Shown: positions 32,596 to 43,395 of the stretch, one piece after another
Layout: every line of letters starts with the position of its first letter
Numbering within the stretch: position 1 is the first letter of the stretch
DNA from: Lucinisca nassula
Lineage: Eukaryota > Mollusca > Bivalvia > Lucinida > Lucinidae
Assembly: GCA_963580285.1 (NCBI GenBank)
Contig: OY757026.1
Location: forward strand, 43,393,431 to 43,457,430
DNA: 64,000 nt
Reading direction: 5' to 3'
Program-made: the position numbers and the translations under genes
Notes under the pieces: model-generated
The model's input: the letters and a program-made list of their open reading frames with translations, nothing else
The model's database searches: none
Told to the model about the DNA's origin: nothing

Positions 32596-33520
32596 CGGGA
32601 TAAACCCAATGTCTGTATCAGTCAATGCAGCTTATCATAAAGAACAATAATATATATGGTCAAGGGGTGGGGATATGGATAGTTTCTGAAATATAAAGAC
32701 TTTAATGAAGCAAAGGGGGCGGGGCATGGCCCAGGGGTGACTGTAGGGACCCAAAGTCTGTGTCATGGAATGTGTCATATCATAAGGAACAATAATATAT
32801 ATGGTTTAGGTGTTCGAATCTGATTAATTTTCAAGATAATTAGACATTTTGACAGTTTGCATACAAATTCCTATATGACAATTTTGACCTGTTATGCAAT
32901 CTGACCCCTGGGCCCACCCAGGGGCATGACCCTGGGTCAACTTGAACATGAACTAATAGGTCTTGGTCTGAGTAGAAGTCATACCAAATTTCAACTTTGT
33001 AATATGGATAGTTTCGGAGATATAAAGACTTTAATGAAGCAAAGGGGGCGGGGCATGGCCCACGGGTGACCGTAGGAATCCAAAGTCTGTGTTATGGAAT
33101 GTGTCATATCATAAGGAACAATAATATATATGGTTTAGGGGTTCGACGAATCCGATTAATTTTCAAGACAGTAAGACATTTTGACAGTTTTGCATACAAA
33201 TTTCTATATAACGGGGGGGGGGGGGGGGGGGGGGGCAATGCATCTTATCATAAGGAACAATAATATATATGGTTAAGGGGTGGGGATATGGATAGTTTCT
33301 AAGATATAAAGACTTTAATGAAGCAAAGAGGGCGGGGCATGGCCCAGGGGTGACTGTAGGGACCCAAAGTCTGTGTCATGGAATGTGTCATATCATAAGG
33401 AACAATAATATATATGGTTTATGTGTTCGAATCTGATAAATTTTCAAGATTAGACATTTTGACAGTTTTGCATGCAAATTCCTATATATGACAATTTTGA
33501 CCTGTTACGCAATCTGACCC
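32040..33520. repeat. Repeat block with poly-G tracts
   Basis: A segment of about 212 bp recurs at roughly 32350-32562, 32664-32876, 33000-33211 and 33287-33495. It contains GATAGTTTCTGAGATATAAA, GGGGGCGGGGCATGGCCCAG and ATCATAAGGAACAATAATAT. After two of the copies come uninterrupted G runs of 30 (32565-32594) and 23 (33213-33235). It is related to the array at 29330. The short Gly-rich frames across the G runs are not genes. Confidence 0.88.
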
Positions 33521-33681
33521 CTAGTCCCACCCAGAAAAAATGTCCATTTTGTGTTAAAATGGAGGACATAAAGTATGCTGAAGACAAATGATACACTGCA
33601 ACTTTTATTGGGCATATACTGTAAATTAAACATCTGTCAATTTGTAATGCGATTATTACATGTTTTTGTCATGCTATATCT

Positions 33682-33824
33682 CTTTATTGGTTTCATTGGG
33701 CAACAGGGCTTGAGGTGTCATTTTATCTCAATGTCGGGTAAAAGTTCCACAAACTTGGAAGCAACGTCTCCAAAATGACCTACACAGTGTTGATGGGAAC
33801 GTTAAACCTCAAATCAAACAAACA
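33682..33824 (+). mobile_element. SINE-A, 5'-truncated
   Basis: It begins at TTATTGGTTTCATTGGG, about halfway through the element, and runs to the normal GTTAAACCTCAAATCAAACA tail. No target duplication was fixed. A cluster of TTTCGCGAAA palindromes follows directly (33826-33893). Confidence 0.78.
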
Positions 33825-34536
33825 ATTCCTTTCGCAGAAAATTCTTCCTTTCGCGAAAGGAACCTTCCTTTCGCGAAATGGTTCCTTTCGCTATATAGAC
33901 CAACCACGTGAAATTAGGTCAAAATAGCTATTCACCGCAGCAGTTTCAGAATTCACTAGAAACACAATTATACAAATGACGTATGGTCATCAAAGGACAA
34001 GATGGTGAGCAAGCCGAAACTGTATATATTTTTCATTCATGTCTCACATAAAAATGAAACATTTCCTAGGTTAAAACTTCGGTAAACTGTCGTATTTTTG
34101 AGTAGATTTATTTATGCAAATCATTGACCAATGAAATGGTCATCTTCTTGGACATGTGGTTTTATTGACCAATGGAATAACGAAAAATGTAGGACAAAAG
34201 CAAAAACATAACGGCTACGCCGTAAAAAAAATAACTTGTATAGGTTATGCACCTGACTGTTCAGAAATAGGTATGGCAAAATTAAATTTACTAAGGATAA
34301 GGGTTAAGGTCACACAAAATTTTTGGCTCTTTATCACAAAATCAAGACTGAAATGTTAAGAGTTAGCTCTGTCTCAATCTCTGGTGTCAACTACTGAAAA
34401 AGTATGTACACAAATTAAGGGGCATTGTTGGTCCCATGACCTAAATGCCAAAGATTTGATCCCAGCCTGTAAAATCCAAAATTATTCTAACACAGCACAG
34501 CAATATAATTATTGGCAATAGGAAGAAAGTAAATTT

Positions 34537-34680
34537 GTTTTGTTTTGGTTTTTACATCCATGTCAACACTATTTAGGTCATTTTGAAGACCATGCCTTCA
34601 ATTTTGTGGGATTTTTACCAGCATAGAACTGAAATGACTTCAAGCCCTCATGACCAAAGAAATCACTAAGTTTTACTGAA
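34537..34680 (-). mobile_element. SINE-A, old and diverged
   Basis: The tail half is recognisable (ATGTCAACACTATTTAGGTC, CCAATTTTGTGGG-like text) but with many changes, more than in any other copy in the window. Confidence 0.6.
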
Positions 34681-34708
34681 CACTCAAACTTGCACCATTT
34701 CTCCTTAA

Positions 34709-34913
34709 CCCTTATCATGCTGAATATTCATTTAAGCCACACCCATTTCTGTCTATCAACCAATCAAATTACTTGATGTAATTTATTGCCACAAATTCAT
34801 ACACTGAATGCCAAACAGTGTAGATCCTGATCAGATGGCTTCTTCAGAAGCCATCTGATCTGGATCTACACTGTTTGCCAAGATAGGGGTTGTCGTGAAC
34901 AGCAAGATAAGGG
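34709..34913 (+). mobile_element. piggyBac-like MITE (family 2)
   Basis: TTAA at 34705-34708 and 34914-34917. The ends CCCTTATCATGCTG and CAGCAAGATAAGGG are inverted repeats. The hairpin near the right end runs from CAAACAGTGTAGATCC to GGATCTACACTGTTTG with GATGGCTTC/GAAGCCATC at the centre. The ends differ from family 1 while the outer hairpin arms are much the same. Confidence 0.75.
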
Positions 34914-35117
34914 TTAAGCAATTTACAGTAGACTGAGATAAGATAGATAGGGCTGAGCTATTCTTATGTCAATGACTCAATGTACAGTCAACCCTCTTTA
35001 TACCGACATTCATTATAACTGCATTAGCATTCATAAACGAGACATGGGTTTTTACTGGTCAAAGAAGTTAGAATTATGCATGCATGCACCCATTTATAGC
35101 ATCAAAAGACACACCTA

Positions 35118-35296
35118 CTGTATATAATTTTGACCCTCTTGAACCCCACTTTTATATAATAAAACACCTTTTTTTATCATGTTTATTTCTGCTCTAAAAT
35201 AAAGGTTGTGGGTACTTGTTAGAACCGCCTCGATGAGGCGTTTCTTACGAGTTAAAATAACCCACAATCTATTTTGAGCAGTTAAAATAAGGAAAA
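35118..35296. repeat. Palindromic element P (copy 3)
   Basis: A leader with TTTTGACCCTCTTGAACCCC precedes a palindrome of about 118 bp centred on CGCCTCGATGAGGCG. The arms hold TTTATTTCTGCTC and GAGCAGTTAAAATAA. Same design as copy 1. Confidence 0.65.
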
Positions 35297-35814
35297 TACT
35301 GTATCACAATTTTCATCCAAAATTTTAGGTTTTTCAGCGAAAAATTTACACTATTAGTATCTATGCAATTTTTCTTCATACATAACTATTGTGCATAAAT
35401 TCAATTACATATAAATTTATAACAGGCTCAGCATTTTACTGTAAAATATGAACATCTGGAATGCAGAACTCATGGATAATAAGTCAGCAGTGTTCAATCT
35501 AGGATTTGGGGTTTGGGGGCCATCTGGGCCCACAGGCCTCAGAAAAGGGGGCCATTTGGAAATTTGGGGGCCCTTAAATTCTACTACATAAAGTTGCCAG
35601 ATTTATCTTTAGGTTTTGGCTGCATGATAAAAATGGACACAAAATAAGTTAGACATCACATACAAAATAGATTTTGTCTATCTATCCATCTTCTAATACA
35701 GAGTTGGTCACATATATATGCCCATATACCAATCTCCTCTAGAAACCCAAACTCAGCCAAAAATAAATAAAATCTCAGGACAAAGACTCGCCTAGGTCAT
35801 GTGCATAACGAGGT

Positions 35815-35993
35815 CAATGGGTGAGTGAGTGTTGGAATTTTAAGTCCCACCAACAGATAAGGTCATACGGAGACTGGACCTCAGTTTAAAGACTCATCCG
35901 AAAGTCTGGAGAAGCCTGGGATGGATCCTGTGAGTAACGACCCCTGGTTTATAAGGTGAGTAGCCTAACCATTACACCATGGAGGCTTCTAAG
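35815..35993 (-). mobile_element. tRNA-like SINE, second family
   Basis: On the minus strand it begins GCCTCCATGGTGTAATGGTTAG, which matches a Pol III A box region. A weaker B-box candidate GGATCCATCCC follows. The body includes CTGAGGTCCAGTCTCCGTAT and the tail is TGGTGGGACTTAAAATTCC. A second copy is at 41080-41237. Confidence 0.65.
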
Positions 35994-36225
35994 AGGTCAA
36001 TGGGTAGATTTGTTTCAAGTCCATGACTATCCAATGAGCGCTTCCGCCTGACAAAATATAATTAATGCGAGATCACATGACTTTCCTCTCAAAATGGCGG
36101 CAGAGCAGTAACTGTCTATCGCAATGTTTCTTCTAAACATGAACGAAATGGAAATATTGTTTGCTGGTAAACTAAATTAGATAAGAGAATTAAGCATTGT
36201 CGGTTGAGCTTATGTTTCTGTATTA

Positions 36226-38678
36226 GGCCATCCTTAAAAAAATGTATGTTTGCTGTGCTCCGACCGACCCCAAAAAAATTGATGTGACCCATCTTTTTTT
36301 TTTCGCATTTTCCGATGAGTTTGTTTTTTATCCCGAAGCGTCCGCAAACCTTATTCGGTACATTGCGGTTAGTAAAATTCCTTTTCGGATGGCGTTGCGG
36401 TTAATTTAAATCACCAAGCGCTTAAGGCTTTCAATTGTCGATTTTTTCAATAACCGACAAGCGTGTATTACTTTCCTTTTAAACATGGCGGAGTGTCACT
36501 TAGATGTGACATTTTCTGTCAACGTTTTGAAGAAAAGGGCGATTCTGTGAACAGAAGCATATAGGAAATCAATCCGTAAAATGTCAACAAAAAGCAGCTG
36601 GTATGATCTATTCGACAAGGTGACGGGACACATTGACAAAAGTCGAGATATTCCCAGTAGTGTGTGGGATCAAAGTTAAGGGAAAACGGAATTCTAAAAA
36701 CAGATTCGCCCAATTTCAATCTGCATTTACACTTGAAACTGATGGTGAGCTACCATCCAAAGGTAATAGTCAGTTCCCCTCAATGGGAGACATAACAGTT
36801 GACCCAAATGGGGTTGCTAAACTGTTAGTAAGGCTTTAAAGCTCAAGATGCATAAGGCATCTGGGCAGGGTGCTTAAGGAATGTGGTGTACTGGCCTTTT
36901 ACCTTCAATAAATCACTTGCCCAGGGCACTGTGCCAGATGACTGGCGGCAAGCAAATGTTACCCTGGTCTATAAAAAAGGAGAAAAATATGATGTAGCAA
37001 GTTATAGACCAGTGTTGCTGGCATGCACTTGTTGCGAAACCCTGGAGCACATAATAGTTAGCAACATCAACAAGCACCGAGCCTTTGGGAGCATACTTGC
37101 TGACTGTCAGCAAGGTTTCTGAAGTCGAGGGTCTTGCGCGGCTCAATTAGTTCAATTTTGCTGTGGCGTTGCAAGCAGTCCGAATGGGGCCATAAACCGT
37201 AGACACAGGCAAACTTAATTATCATGGATTTCACTAAGGCCTTTGACAAGGTACCTCACTGAGGGCTATTGTATAAACTGGATTGCTGTGGGATAAGGGT
37301 TCCACACGTGGGTGGGTTGCCTCGTGGCTCTCAGGGCACTCACAGTGGGTTGTGCTTGATGGCCAAGCGTCTGATCGGATCCCCGTTTTATCTGGTGTGT
37401 CCCTCAAGGTTCGGTCCTTGGACTGGTCCTTTCCTTGGTATTCATTAATGATCTCCCAAATAATATCAGGTCATCTGTCCGTTTGTTTGCTGATGATTGT
37501 GTCCTTTATAGGAATATGTGTTCTCCTTCTGGCTGTCTTATTTTGCAAGATGACCTGGGTAGGCTAGCACAGTGGGAGGCCAATTGGCAGATGCTAGCAC
37601 AGTGGGAGGCCGATTGGCAGATGAAGTTCAATGTGGCCGAGTGTCATTCAATGAGGCTGTCACGACACCATCCGGGCAAGCAAATTGAGTTTGACTATAC
37701 ACCAGCAAGTTTTGGAGCTGGTTCGGTCCGCCGGGTACCTTGGTGTCACAATCACTGATGATCTTGATTGGGGTCAACACATTTCAGAAATAACTTTAAA
37801 AGCAAAGTTCTAGGATTTTAGGATTTCTTAGACGTAACTTGGCTTTTGCACCTAAGCAGACAAAGGATGTTGCATATGGGGCATTGGTGAGTTTTGTGAT
37901 ACACATGAAAATTTTCTCTATATTTTTTAACATACAATTGCATGTTGTGGGTAATCATTAGCACCATTTCAAAGAGACAGTCCCAGGAATTTCAACATTG
38001 GCTTTGAACGGAAAGTTTTCACTCAATTTATAATATCACCTAGCAAATACCCCCACTTTATTATCTGCTGCAAACAGCAATTGTACTAAGCTGTTGCCAC
38101 CATCCCACCACCCTCATATAAACTTCATTGTGGTTTTCAGAGGGATATGGAGTAGTAAAAATATTGAAGAGACCAACATTGAATCAGGAACTATCAGATT
38201 CAATCATATCCCATTCCAAAGATCCCATACAAATCTGATATAGCTGCATGAATAGAACAGTTTATGGCTTTCAAAAGCTGCTCAATGTGCCACCCGAGAC
38301 TACCATCGCACCTGAGCCAGTGTGACAAAAATGATCCAGGATCTAAATTGGCAACGGCGTATAGACAGCTGACTTATCCTTTAAGTACAAGATCAAATAT
38401 GATCTTGTAGCCATAGCTGCAGCAGACAAGCGAATTCCTAATACTTTTATCTATACTAACCCCTTCATTTCACATGAATGAAAAAAGCCTCTTTATTATA
38501 CATTTACCTCTATTCCAAATTTAAATACCAGGTAGAAACGTCATGTGGTATTGTATTAGATATGTATAAAACACTATCATATACTTAAAGTCCCTCTCCA
38601 AAAAAACAAATACCTACCTACCCACCTCACAAATGATGGGTAGGAGCACAGCAAATATACAATTTTTTAAGGATGGTC
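36226..38678. mobile_element. TIR element of about 2.45 kb with TTA flanks
   Basis: The left end GGCCATCCTTAAAAAAATGT, continuing to GTTTGCTGTGCTCC (36261), is matched inverted by 38643-38678, about 32 of 36 positions. TTA lies directly outside both ends (36223-36225 and 38679-38681). The interior has no transposase that I can see. It holds a dead LINE reverse transcriptase, so the element may be a non-autonomous transposon that was invaded or that captured the LINE piece. Confidence 0.6.
36660..37890 (+). pseudogene. Non-LTR reverse-transcriptase pseudogene
   Basis: The frames at 36633-36839, 36883-37122, 37283-37567 and 37435-37758 line up in order as one decayed RT. Seen are an N-terminal segment with GVAKLL, then DDWRQANVTLVYKKG, SYRPV, MDFTKAFDKVPH (motif A with its aspartate, out of the main frames near 37225-37260), FINDLP and LFADDCVLY (motif C, two aspartates) near 37480-37510, and YLGVTITDD near 37735. 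At least four frame changes and a stop after KVPH break it. A 30-bp tandem duplication at 37563-37622 repeats AQWEANWQM. Jockey/CR1-type motifs; clade not assigned. Confidence 0.8.
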
Positions 38679-38920
38679 TTATTTAATTTATTTTTTCTGT
38701 CTTAAGTACAGCTAGAATACATAACACCTGGCTAGCAGGAAAAATTCAGAGAACATGTTACCCAGCTGCCATGGGTGGAGGAGGCTGAACGATAGATCAA
38801 TGCTGGGTTCAACTCTAGATACAAAACTTGGTATACTGAGTGATCAGAATCAGTATTGTTACTGGGGACACATCAAATGACTTTCATATACACCAGGACA
38901 TAAGGCCACATTTCTGGTGT

Positions 38921-39194
38921 TTGTTTGATTTGATGTTTAACGTCCCTGTCAACACTGTAAAGGTCATTTTGGAGACGTTGCTTCAAATTTTGTGGAACTT
39001 TTACCAGACATCTCAAGCCCTGCCGCCCAATGAAACCAATAGGGTTTATAAGCATGGACGGGCCGACTTGCACCGCTTTGCCTGGGCAGGTTTAGATCCT
39101 CTGTGGGGTTTACCAGTACTTGTGTGGGTCTGTTTCAGCTCTGCGTGGAAGCATCATGCAGCCCACTCTTTCTTCAAGCCCCGATGGGCGGGGG
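38921..39194 (-). mobile_element. SINE-A with 14-bp target duplication
   Basis: 274 bp. CACATTTCTGGTGT flanks it at 38907-38920 and 39195-39208. It sits within a small palindromic segment (TTCATATACACCAG before and CTGGTGTATGAATG after). Confidence 0.88.
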
Positions 39195-39359
39195 CACATT
39201 TCTGGTGTATGAATGTCATTATATACTGGGGTAATCGAATTTCGCCAACGTAACCGTAAACACTGGTGCGGTATGCATGAACCCATATTTATCTGATAGA
39301 AAACCCTTTCATCAAAAAATACTGACCTGATCCAACACAAGGGAAGCTTTTACGGCATT

Positions 39360-39435
39360 AAAATAGCGATGTCTATCATCAAAACCTTCGCTATTTCAGA
39401 CCACTCAAAATCCGCCATCTTGAAAAATAGTAAGC
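39360..39435 (-). CDS. Possible first exon with YY1-like start, unrecognised
   Basis: On the minus strand AAGATGGCGGATTTTGAG opens a short frame (MADFEWSEIAK), followed by G-GTTTTG as a weak donor candidate. AAGATGGCGG is the known YY1-type start element of many animal promoters. The coding stretch is short, and no other exon is identifiable. It faces away from the similar start at 40553. Confidence 0.18.
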
Positions 39436-39788
39436 GAAATTCACCAACTTTTGAAATCCTGATGAAAGGGGCACCCGAGGGGGTAAAATTATCCGCTATC
39501 AACTTTATCAGAATAGAAATGTGTTTCATGAGTGATATGAGCAACTTTGGTTTGCAAGAATCAGAATTGAATCAGAATTGTTACTGGTGACACGTCAAAT
39601 GACATTCATACACCAGGAATGACAAGACAAACAGAATGTAACAGATAACTATTCATTTTTGTCAAATTATGTAAAAATTATCATCATGTTAATATCAATG
39701 GAATTCCACCATCTTTGTTGTCATTAAAAGTTTGGAGTAAAATTCGAGCCCCCAATACCAGGTGTTCCCTATGCAGGAGGTAACTTAA

Positions 39789-40046
39789 ACAAGAGCACCG
39801 CATGCGGGTGCCAACACTCGTCTGCAGTTTCTTTTAGAAAACCAAAGTTCTAAGTCAAACAAGAGCAATCAAATTGCAAGATGGAGTTATAAAACTTGTA
39901 GGGAATGTAGCTCTTGTGATGGTGAGTATGTGTATGAAGTTTCATGAAGGTAGGCCAAATACTTTTGGAAATATGGTCAAGGTTAAGGTTTTCCAGAGTG
40001 ATGACAATAGCTCGAAAGTTTTTTTTTCAAAAAACAGACGAGCTAA
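39789..40046 (+). mobile_element. Helitron-like element, third class (CTCGTCTG/CAGACGAG)
   Basis: ACAAG (39789-39793) is followed by GCACCGCATGCGGGTGC and CTCGTCTG (39817-39824). The reverse complement CAGACGAG lies at 40035-40042 and CTAA at 40043-40046, after a GTTTTTTTTTC/AAAAAAC hairpin. A second ACAAG start with hairpin GCAAT-CAA-ATTGC is at 39859-39877. The duplicate of this element (47142-47262 plus 55510-55622) is split by the 8.25-kb insertion and lacks the first start. Confidence 0.6.
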
Positions 40047-40072
40047 AAAGTAAAAGAAGAGAAGAAAGTACA

Positions 40073-40248
40073 TTCACCATATTTGCATTATTTGCTGGCT
40101 CCCAGCTTGCACATTGTCAATATTGGAAAAACAGGTAACTAGACCCCCCTGACCTTTAAAGGTCAGGGGGGTCTGGTTACCTGTTTTTCCAACACTGATA
40201 ACCTTCAGACTAGGAACCAGCAGATAATGCAAATACATGTAAGGTGAA
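40073..40248. mobile_element. Fold-back MITE, 176 bp, absent from the duplicate copy
   Basis: Nearly the whole element is one inverted repeat. TTCACCATATTTGCATTA pairs with the right end, and the centre is CCCCCCTGACC-TTTAAA-GGTCAGGGGGG. The duplicate at 55650 reads straight across (AGTACATACTTTG), which fixes both ends. It therefore inserted after the duplication, or was precisely lost from the other copy. Confidence 0.85.
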
Positions 40249-40552
40249 TACTTTGACACATATTTATTATTTTGGCCAAAGGTGGAAAGGTTCAATTAAG
40301 AGCAAATAATTAAATACACTCCTACATTCAAAACTCTTGTGAAAATTTACAGTGTTCCATTAAACATCGATAAGAACCCCCAAATAGTTTAATCAATAAT
40401 TTCCCTTTTGAGAGCCCTAATACTAAAATACGGATATGTCGGTTCCATACTAGAAAGGTCAAAATGTAAACAGACGCCGGCGATTGTTTTGGCAGCTTAC
40501 AAATCTCAAGAGAAATAAAATAAAAATGTGAGATACGAAATCGCATAGCAAA

Positions 40553-40576
40553 ATGGCGGGAAATACATTGCTACAG
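40553..40576 (+). CDS. Possible first exon with YY1-like start (duplicated), unrecognised
   Basis: AAAATGGCGGG opens eight codons (MAGNTLLQ) that end CAG before GTAGGA, a fair donor site. The 110 bases upstream are AT-rich with CAGACGCCGGCGATTG. The duplicate at 55953-55976 is identical, and so is its donor. If real, it is the first exon of a gene whose later exons I cannot see. The evidence is the start context plus the donor only. Confidence 0.22.
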
Positions 40577-41079
40577 GTAGGAAATTATGTATTACCTCTC
40601 GGATTGGCATTTCTTCTCAGTTTGACATAAGTGACAGATAGCGGTAAATTTGACCTCAGGATTCCCCGAGTTGGTAATGTCCTGTGACGTCACGCACACG
40701 AAAATACCGATCTTATGTACAATTGGCGAAATTCGATTATTGGCGAAATTCACTTACGCTTCTATAGTCATCTTGACGTTTTGTTTTGTTTGTTTGAGGT
40801 TTAACGTCCCCGTCCACACTGTAAAGGTCATTTTGGAGACCAGGCTTCCAATTTTGTGGGACTTTTACCCGACATTGAGATGAAATGACATCTCAAGCCC
40901 TGTCACCCAATGAAACCCATGGAGTTATTAGCATGGACGGTCCCCCTCGCTGGACAGGCTTAGACCCTCTAAGCTGTTTACCAGTACTAGTGTGCTGGCC
41001 GGATTCAGCTCTGTGTGGAAGCATCATGCAGCCCATATATTTTTTCTATCTATCTTCTGATACTGTGTCGGTCACACTG

Positions 41080-41237
41080 TGAGTTTTAGTTTTACATCCC
41101 AACCAACAGCTAAGGTCATACGGAGATGGGACCTCAGTTTAAAGACTCATCCAAAAGTCTGGAGAAGCCCGGGATGGATCCTGCGATCCCTGGTTTACAA
41201 GGCGAGTAGCCTTTCCACAGCACCATGGAGGCTTCTA
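41080..41237 (-). mobile_element. tRNA-like SINE, second family (copy 2)
   Basis: Same family as 35815-35993. Minus-strand head AGCCTCCATGGTGCTGTGG, body CTGAGGTCCCATCTCCGTAT, tail GGTTGGGATGTAAAACTAAA. Confidence 0.65.
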
Positions 41238-41491
41238 TGTTTTGCAGGATGAAAGCCTACACAGTAATCATGTAATTACGGTAGGGATCTTTAACCTGCA
41301 CAGCACAGGTTCTCCCTGCACAGGGGCCCTCCAGTTAACGTCCCGATCCGAAGGATGGTGCACTTCATGATATTCATCCCTGCAAATGATGCCATGGAGC
41401 GTGTTCGGACACGGAAATTTTATCGCTGCTGCCGGGGATCGAACCCTGGACCTCTAGCATCAGAGGCAAGTGCACTAACCACTGAGCACGC
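41238..41491 (-). mobile_element. tRNA-derived SINE, third family
   Basis: The minus-strand head at 41426-41491 has an A box TGCTCAGTGGTTAG and a perfect B box GGGTTCGATCCCC. The body includes GGAGGGCCCCTGTGCAGGGA and AGGTTAAAGATCCCTACCG. Both Pol III boxes look functional in sequence. It abuts the second-family SINE. Confidence 0.78.
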
Positions 41492-41534
41492 CTTCAAGCC
41501 CCTATGGGCGGGTATCACCAGTAGCAACATTCAC

Positions 41535-41664
41535 ATGGACTCGCACAGCTTTACCTGGGCAGGCTTAGATCCTCTAAGCGGTTTACCAGTTCTCGTGTGC
41601 AGTCCGTTTCAACTCTGCGTGTACATGGAAGCATCATGCAGCCCATCTATTTCTTCAAGGCCCG
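41535..41664 (-). mobile_element. SINE-A, partial
   Basis: It holds the non-tail half only, from CATGGACTCGCACAGCTTTACC to the CTTCAAGGCCCGAGG end. Downstream to 42106 I see a poly-A run (41988-42003) but no feature. Confidence 0.7.
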
Positions 41665-42106
41665 AGGTGTACGAATGTCATGTGACCAGTAACACTTCTG
41701 ATTCTGAGTGGAGCGTTTTCACATCCGCACATAATTTCAGTGTTTTCTTACCAAAGCAACCAGTAACTCCAACAAAGAAAACTTCCTGGAACATGGGAAG
41801 GCAAAAATAGCACACAAGTGCTTCAGCTTGTACAAAACGTGTGTATCTTCTTTCAATCTTTGAGCCTTTTTGGAAAGAGTGAAAGCTGTCCAACTTTGGT
41901 CTATTACGCGTTCAGCGATTGGTCAATCTTCAGCAAGATATATATACTATCTTATTGAACAGTCTCGACAGAAATATTTTGCCAAAATAAAAAAAAAAAA
42001 AAAATATGCAGACAACATAGCCTAAGCAGACGACATTTTCAAATTTTCTCTGCGTCTTAAGGGCTATCATTTCCTTTAGCCTTTACCTTCCTGTACTCTA
42101 GGCACC

Positions 42107-42424
42107 CGCCTATCGGGGCTTGAAGAAATATATATGAGCTGCTGCAGAGCTAAATCCCACCCGCACACGAGTACTGGTAAACCGCTTCAGGATCTAAGCC
42201 TCTTCAGGATCTAAGCCTGCCCAGGCAAAGCGGTGCGAGTTGGACCGTCCATGCTTTTTTTTTTTTTTTTTTCAGCTAAATTCTAAATTTAGCCACCCAA
42301 TCAACTGAGGTAATGGCCAGATATGACCGACTCAGTATAAGAAGATAGATAGATAGCTTATAAACCCTATTGATTGCTTTGGGCGACAGGGCTTGAGATG
42401 TCATTTCATCTCAACGTCGGGTGA
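42107..42424 (+). mobile_element. SINE-A with a 100-bp internal insertion
   Basis: It runs from CGCCTATCGGGGCTTGAAG to GGGTGAAATTGCC. At 42256-42357 a segment with a T run and ending GATAGATAGATAG splits GTCCATGC from TTATAAACC. A further SINE-A in the opposite direction follows at 42461. Confidence 0.72.
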
Positions 42425-42460
42425 AATTGCCAAACCCAGCCCATAATTCCAGAAGAACGG

Positions 42461-42694
42461 GTTTAACGTCCCCGTCAACACTATTTAGGTCATTTTTGAG
42501 ACGTTGCTTCCAATTTTGTGGGACTTTTACCCGACAGTAAATGACATCCCATGGACGGTCCGGTCCGACTCACAGTGCTTTACCTGGGCAAACTTAAACG
42601 TTCAAACGGTTTACCAGTACTCATGTTCTGTCAGTTTCAGCTCTACGTGGACGCATCATACAGACCAGTCCCGATGGGCGGGGGTCAATAAGTT
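42461..42694 (-). mobile_element. SINE-A, partial and deleted
   Basis: It starts at GGTTTAACGTCCCCGTCAAC and ends at CCCGATGGGCGGGGG. About 60 bp around the centre are missing. With 42107-42424 it forms an inverted pair. A more decayed tail fragment is at about 42880-42990. Confidence 0.7.
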
Positions 42695-43395
42695 ACCTGG
42701 ATTTTCTACAAATTAGTGATAATCACGTGGACTTTAGCATTGAAGAACAGCGAGTCCTTTATTGATAAACGAGGAAAAAACAAAAAACAAACAAACTCAG
42801 GACTTGGCATGGAATACTTGGAAAATTAAGGCGAGGGCAACTTAAGAAAAAAGGACAGCCCTTCAACACTCTTATGTGTTTGTTGAGGTTTTACGTTCAC
42901 GTCAACACTGGTGAGGTTAAACACTGTTGGGGTTATTTTTGTGTCTTTTCATTTCAATGACCTAAATAGTGTTGACTGGGTCTTTAAATCTCAATTCAAA
43001 ATAACAAATACGATACGCGTTCTGAATGCGCCTCTGCGAAGCTACGAAGTGGGGATGCATCGCATATTTTGTGGTCACAGACATAATGGGATGCCGACAA
43101 GGCAGTGCCTGTGAAATCACATGCGGAGGCAGCAAAGACACCGCACAGACTGTGTGGCTTGATTCTCAATGTGTCCATCGTCTTGGTTTTATCTAAGTCA
43201 GCAGGCAAACGTGTCAAAACAACGTCGGTTCAACGTTGCACGACGTTGCACCGACGTAGATGTGACGTTCTATAAATGCCGACAATGCATCGAAGTGGGT
43301 GTGGCGTTGTGGTAATGTCATGACGTTACATGCACGTCGATCCGACGTCCCATTAACGTTTTGTGCCAGCTGGGATGATCGTGTGTGTGTGTGTG
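42695..43395. other. Low-copy DNA with an ACGT-rich patch
   Basis: It contains a decayed SINE-A tail (42880-42990) and a patch at about 43215-43360 with many ACGT words (AACGTCGG, CAACGTTGCACGACGTTG, GTGACGTT, GACGTTACATG, CCGACGTCC). A (GT)n run lies at 43382-43398. No gene seen. Confidence 0.5.

Larger units (their letters stand above)
40784..41512 (-). mobile_element. SINE-A interrupted by two other SINEs
   Basis: The tail and body run from 40784 to about 41043 and stop at CAGCCCATATATTTTTT. The missing end CTTCAAGCCCCTATGGGCGG resumes at 41491-41512. Between them are the SINEs at 41080-41237 and 41238-41491. Confidence 0.75.

Noticed and set aside
34983..35045. CAGTCAACCCTCTTTATACCG as a mariner/Tigger-type terminal repeat
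   Set aside because: Only one end was found; no partner end or target duplication.
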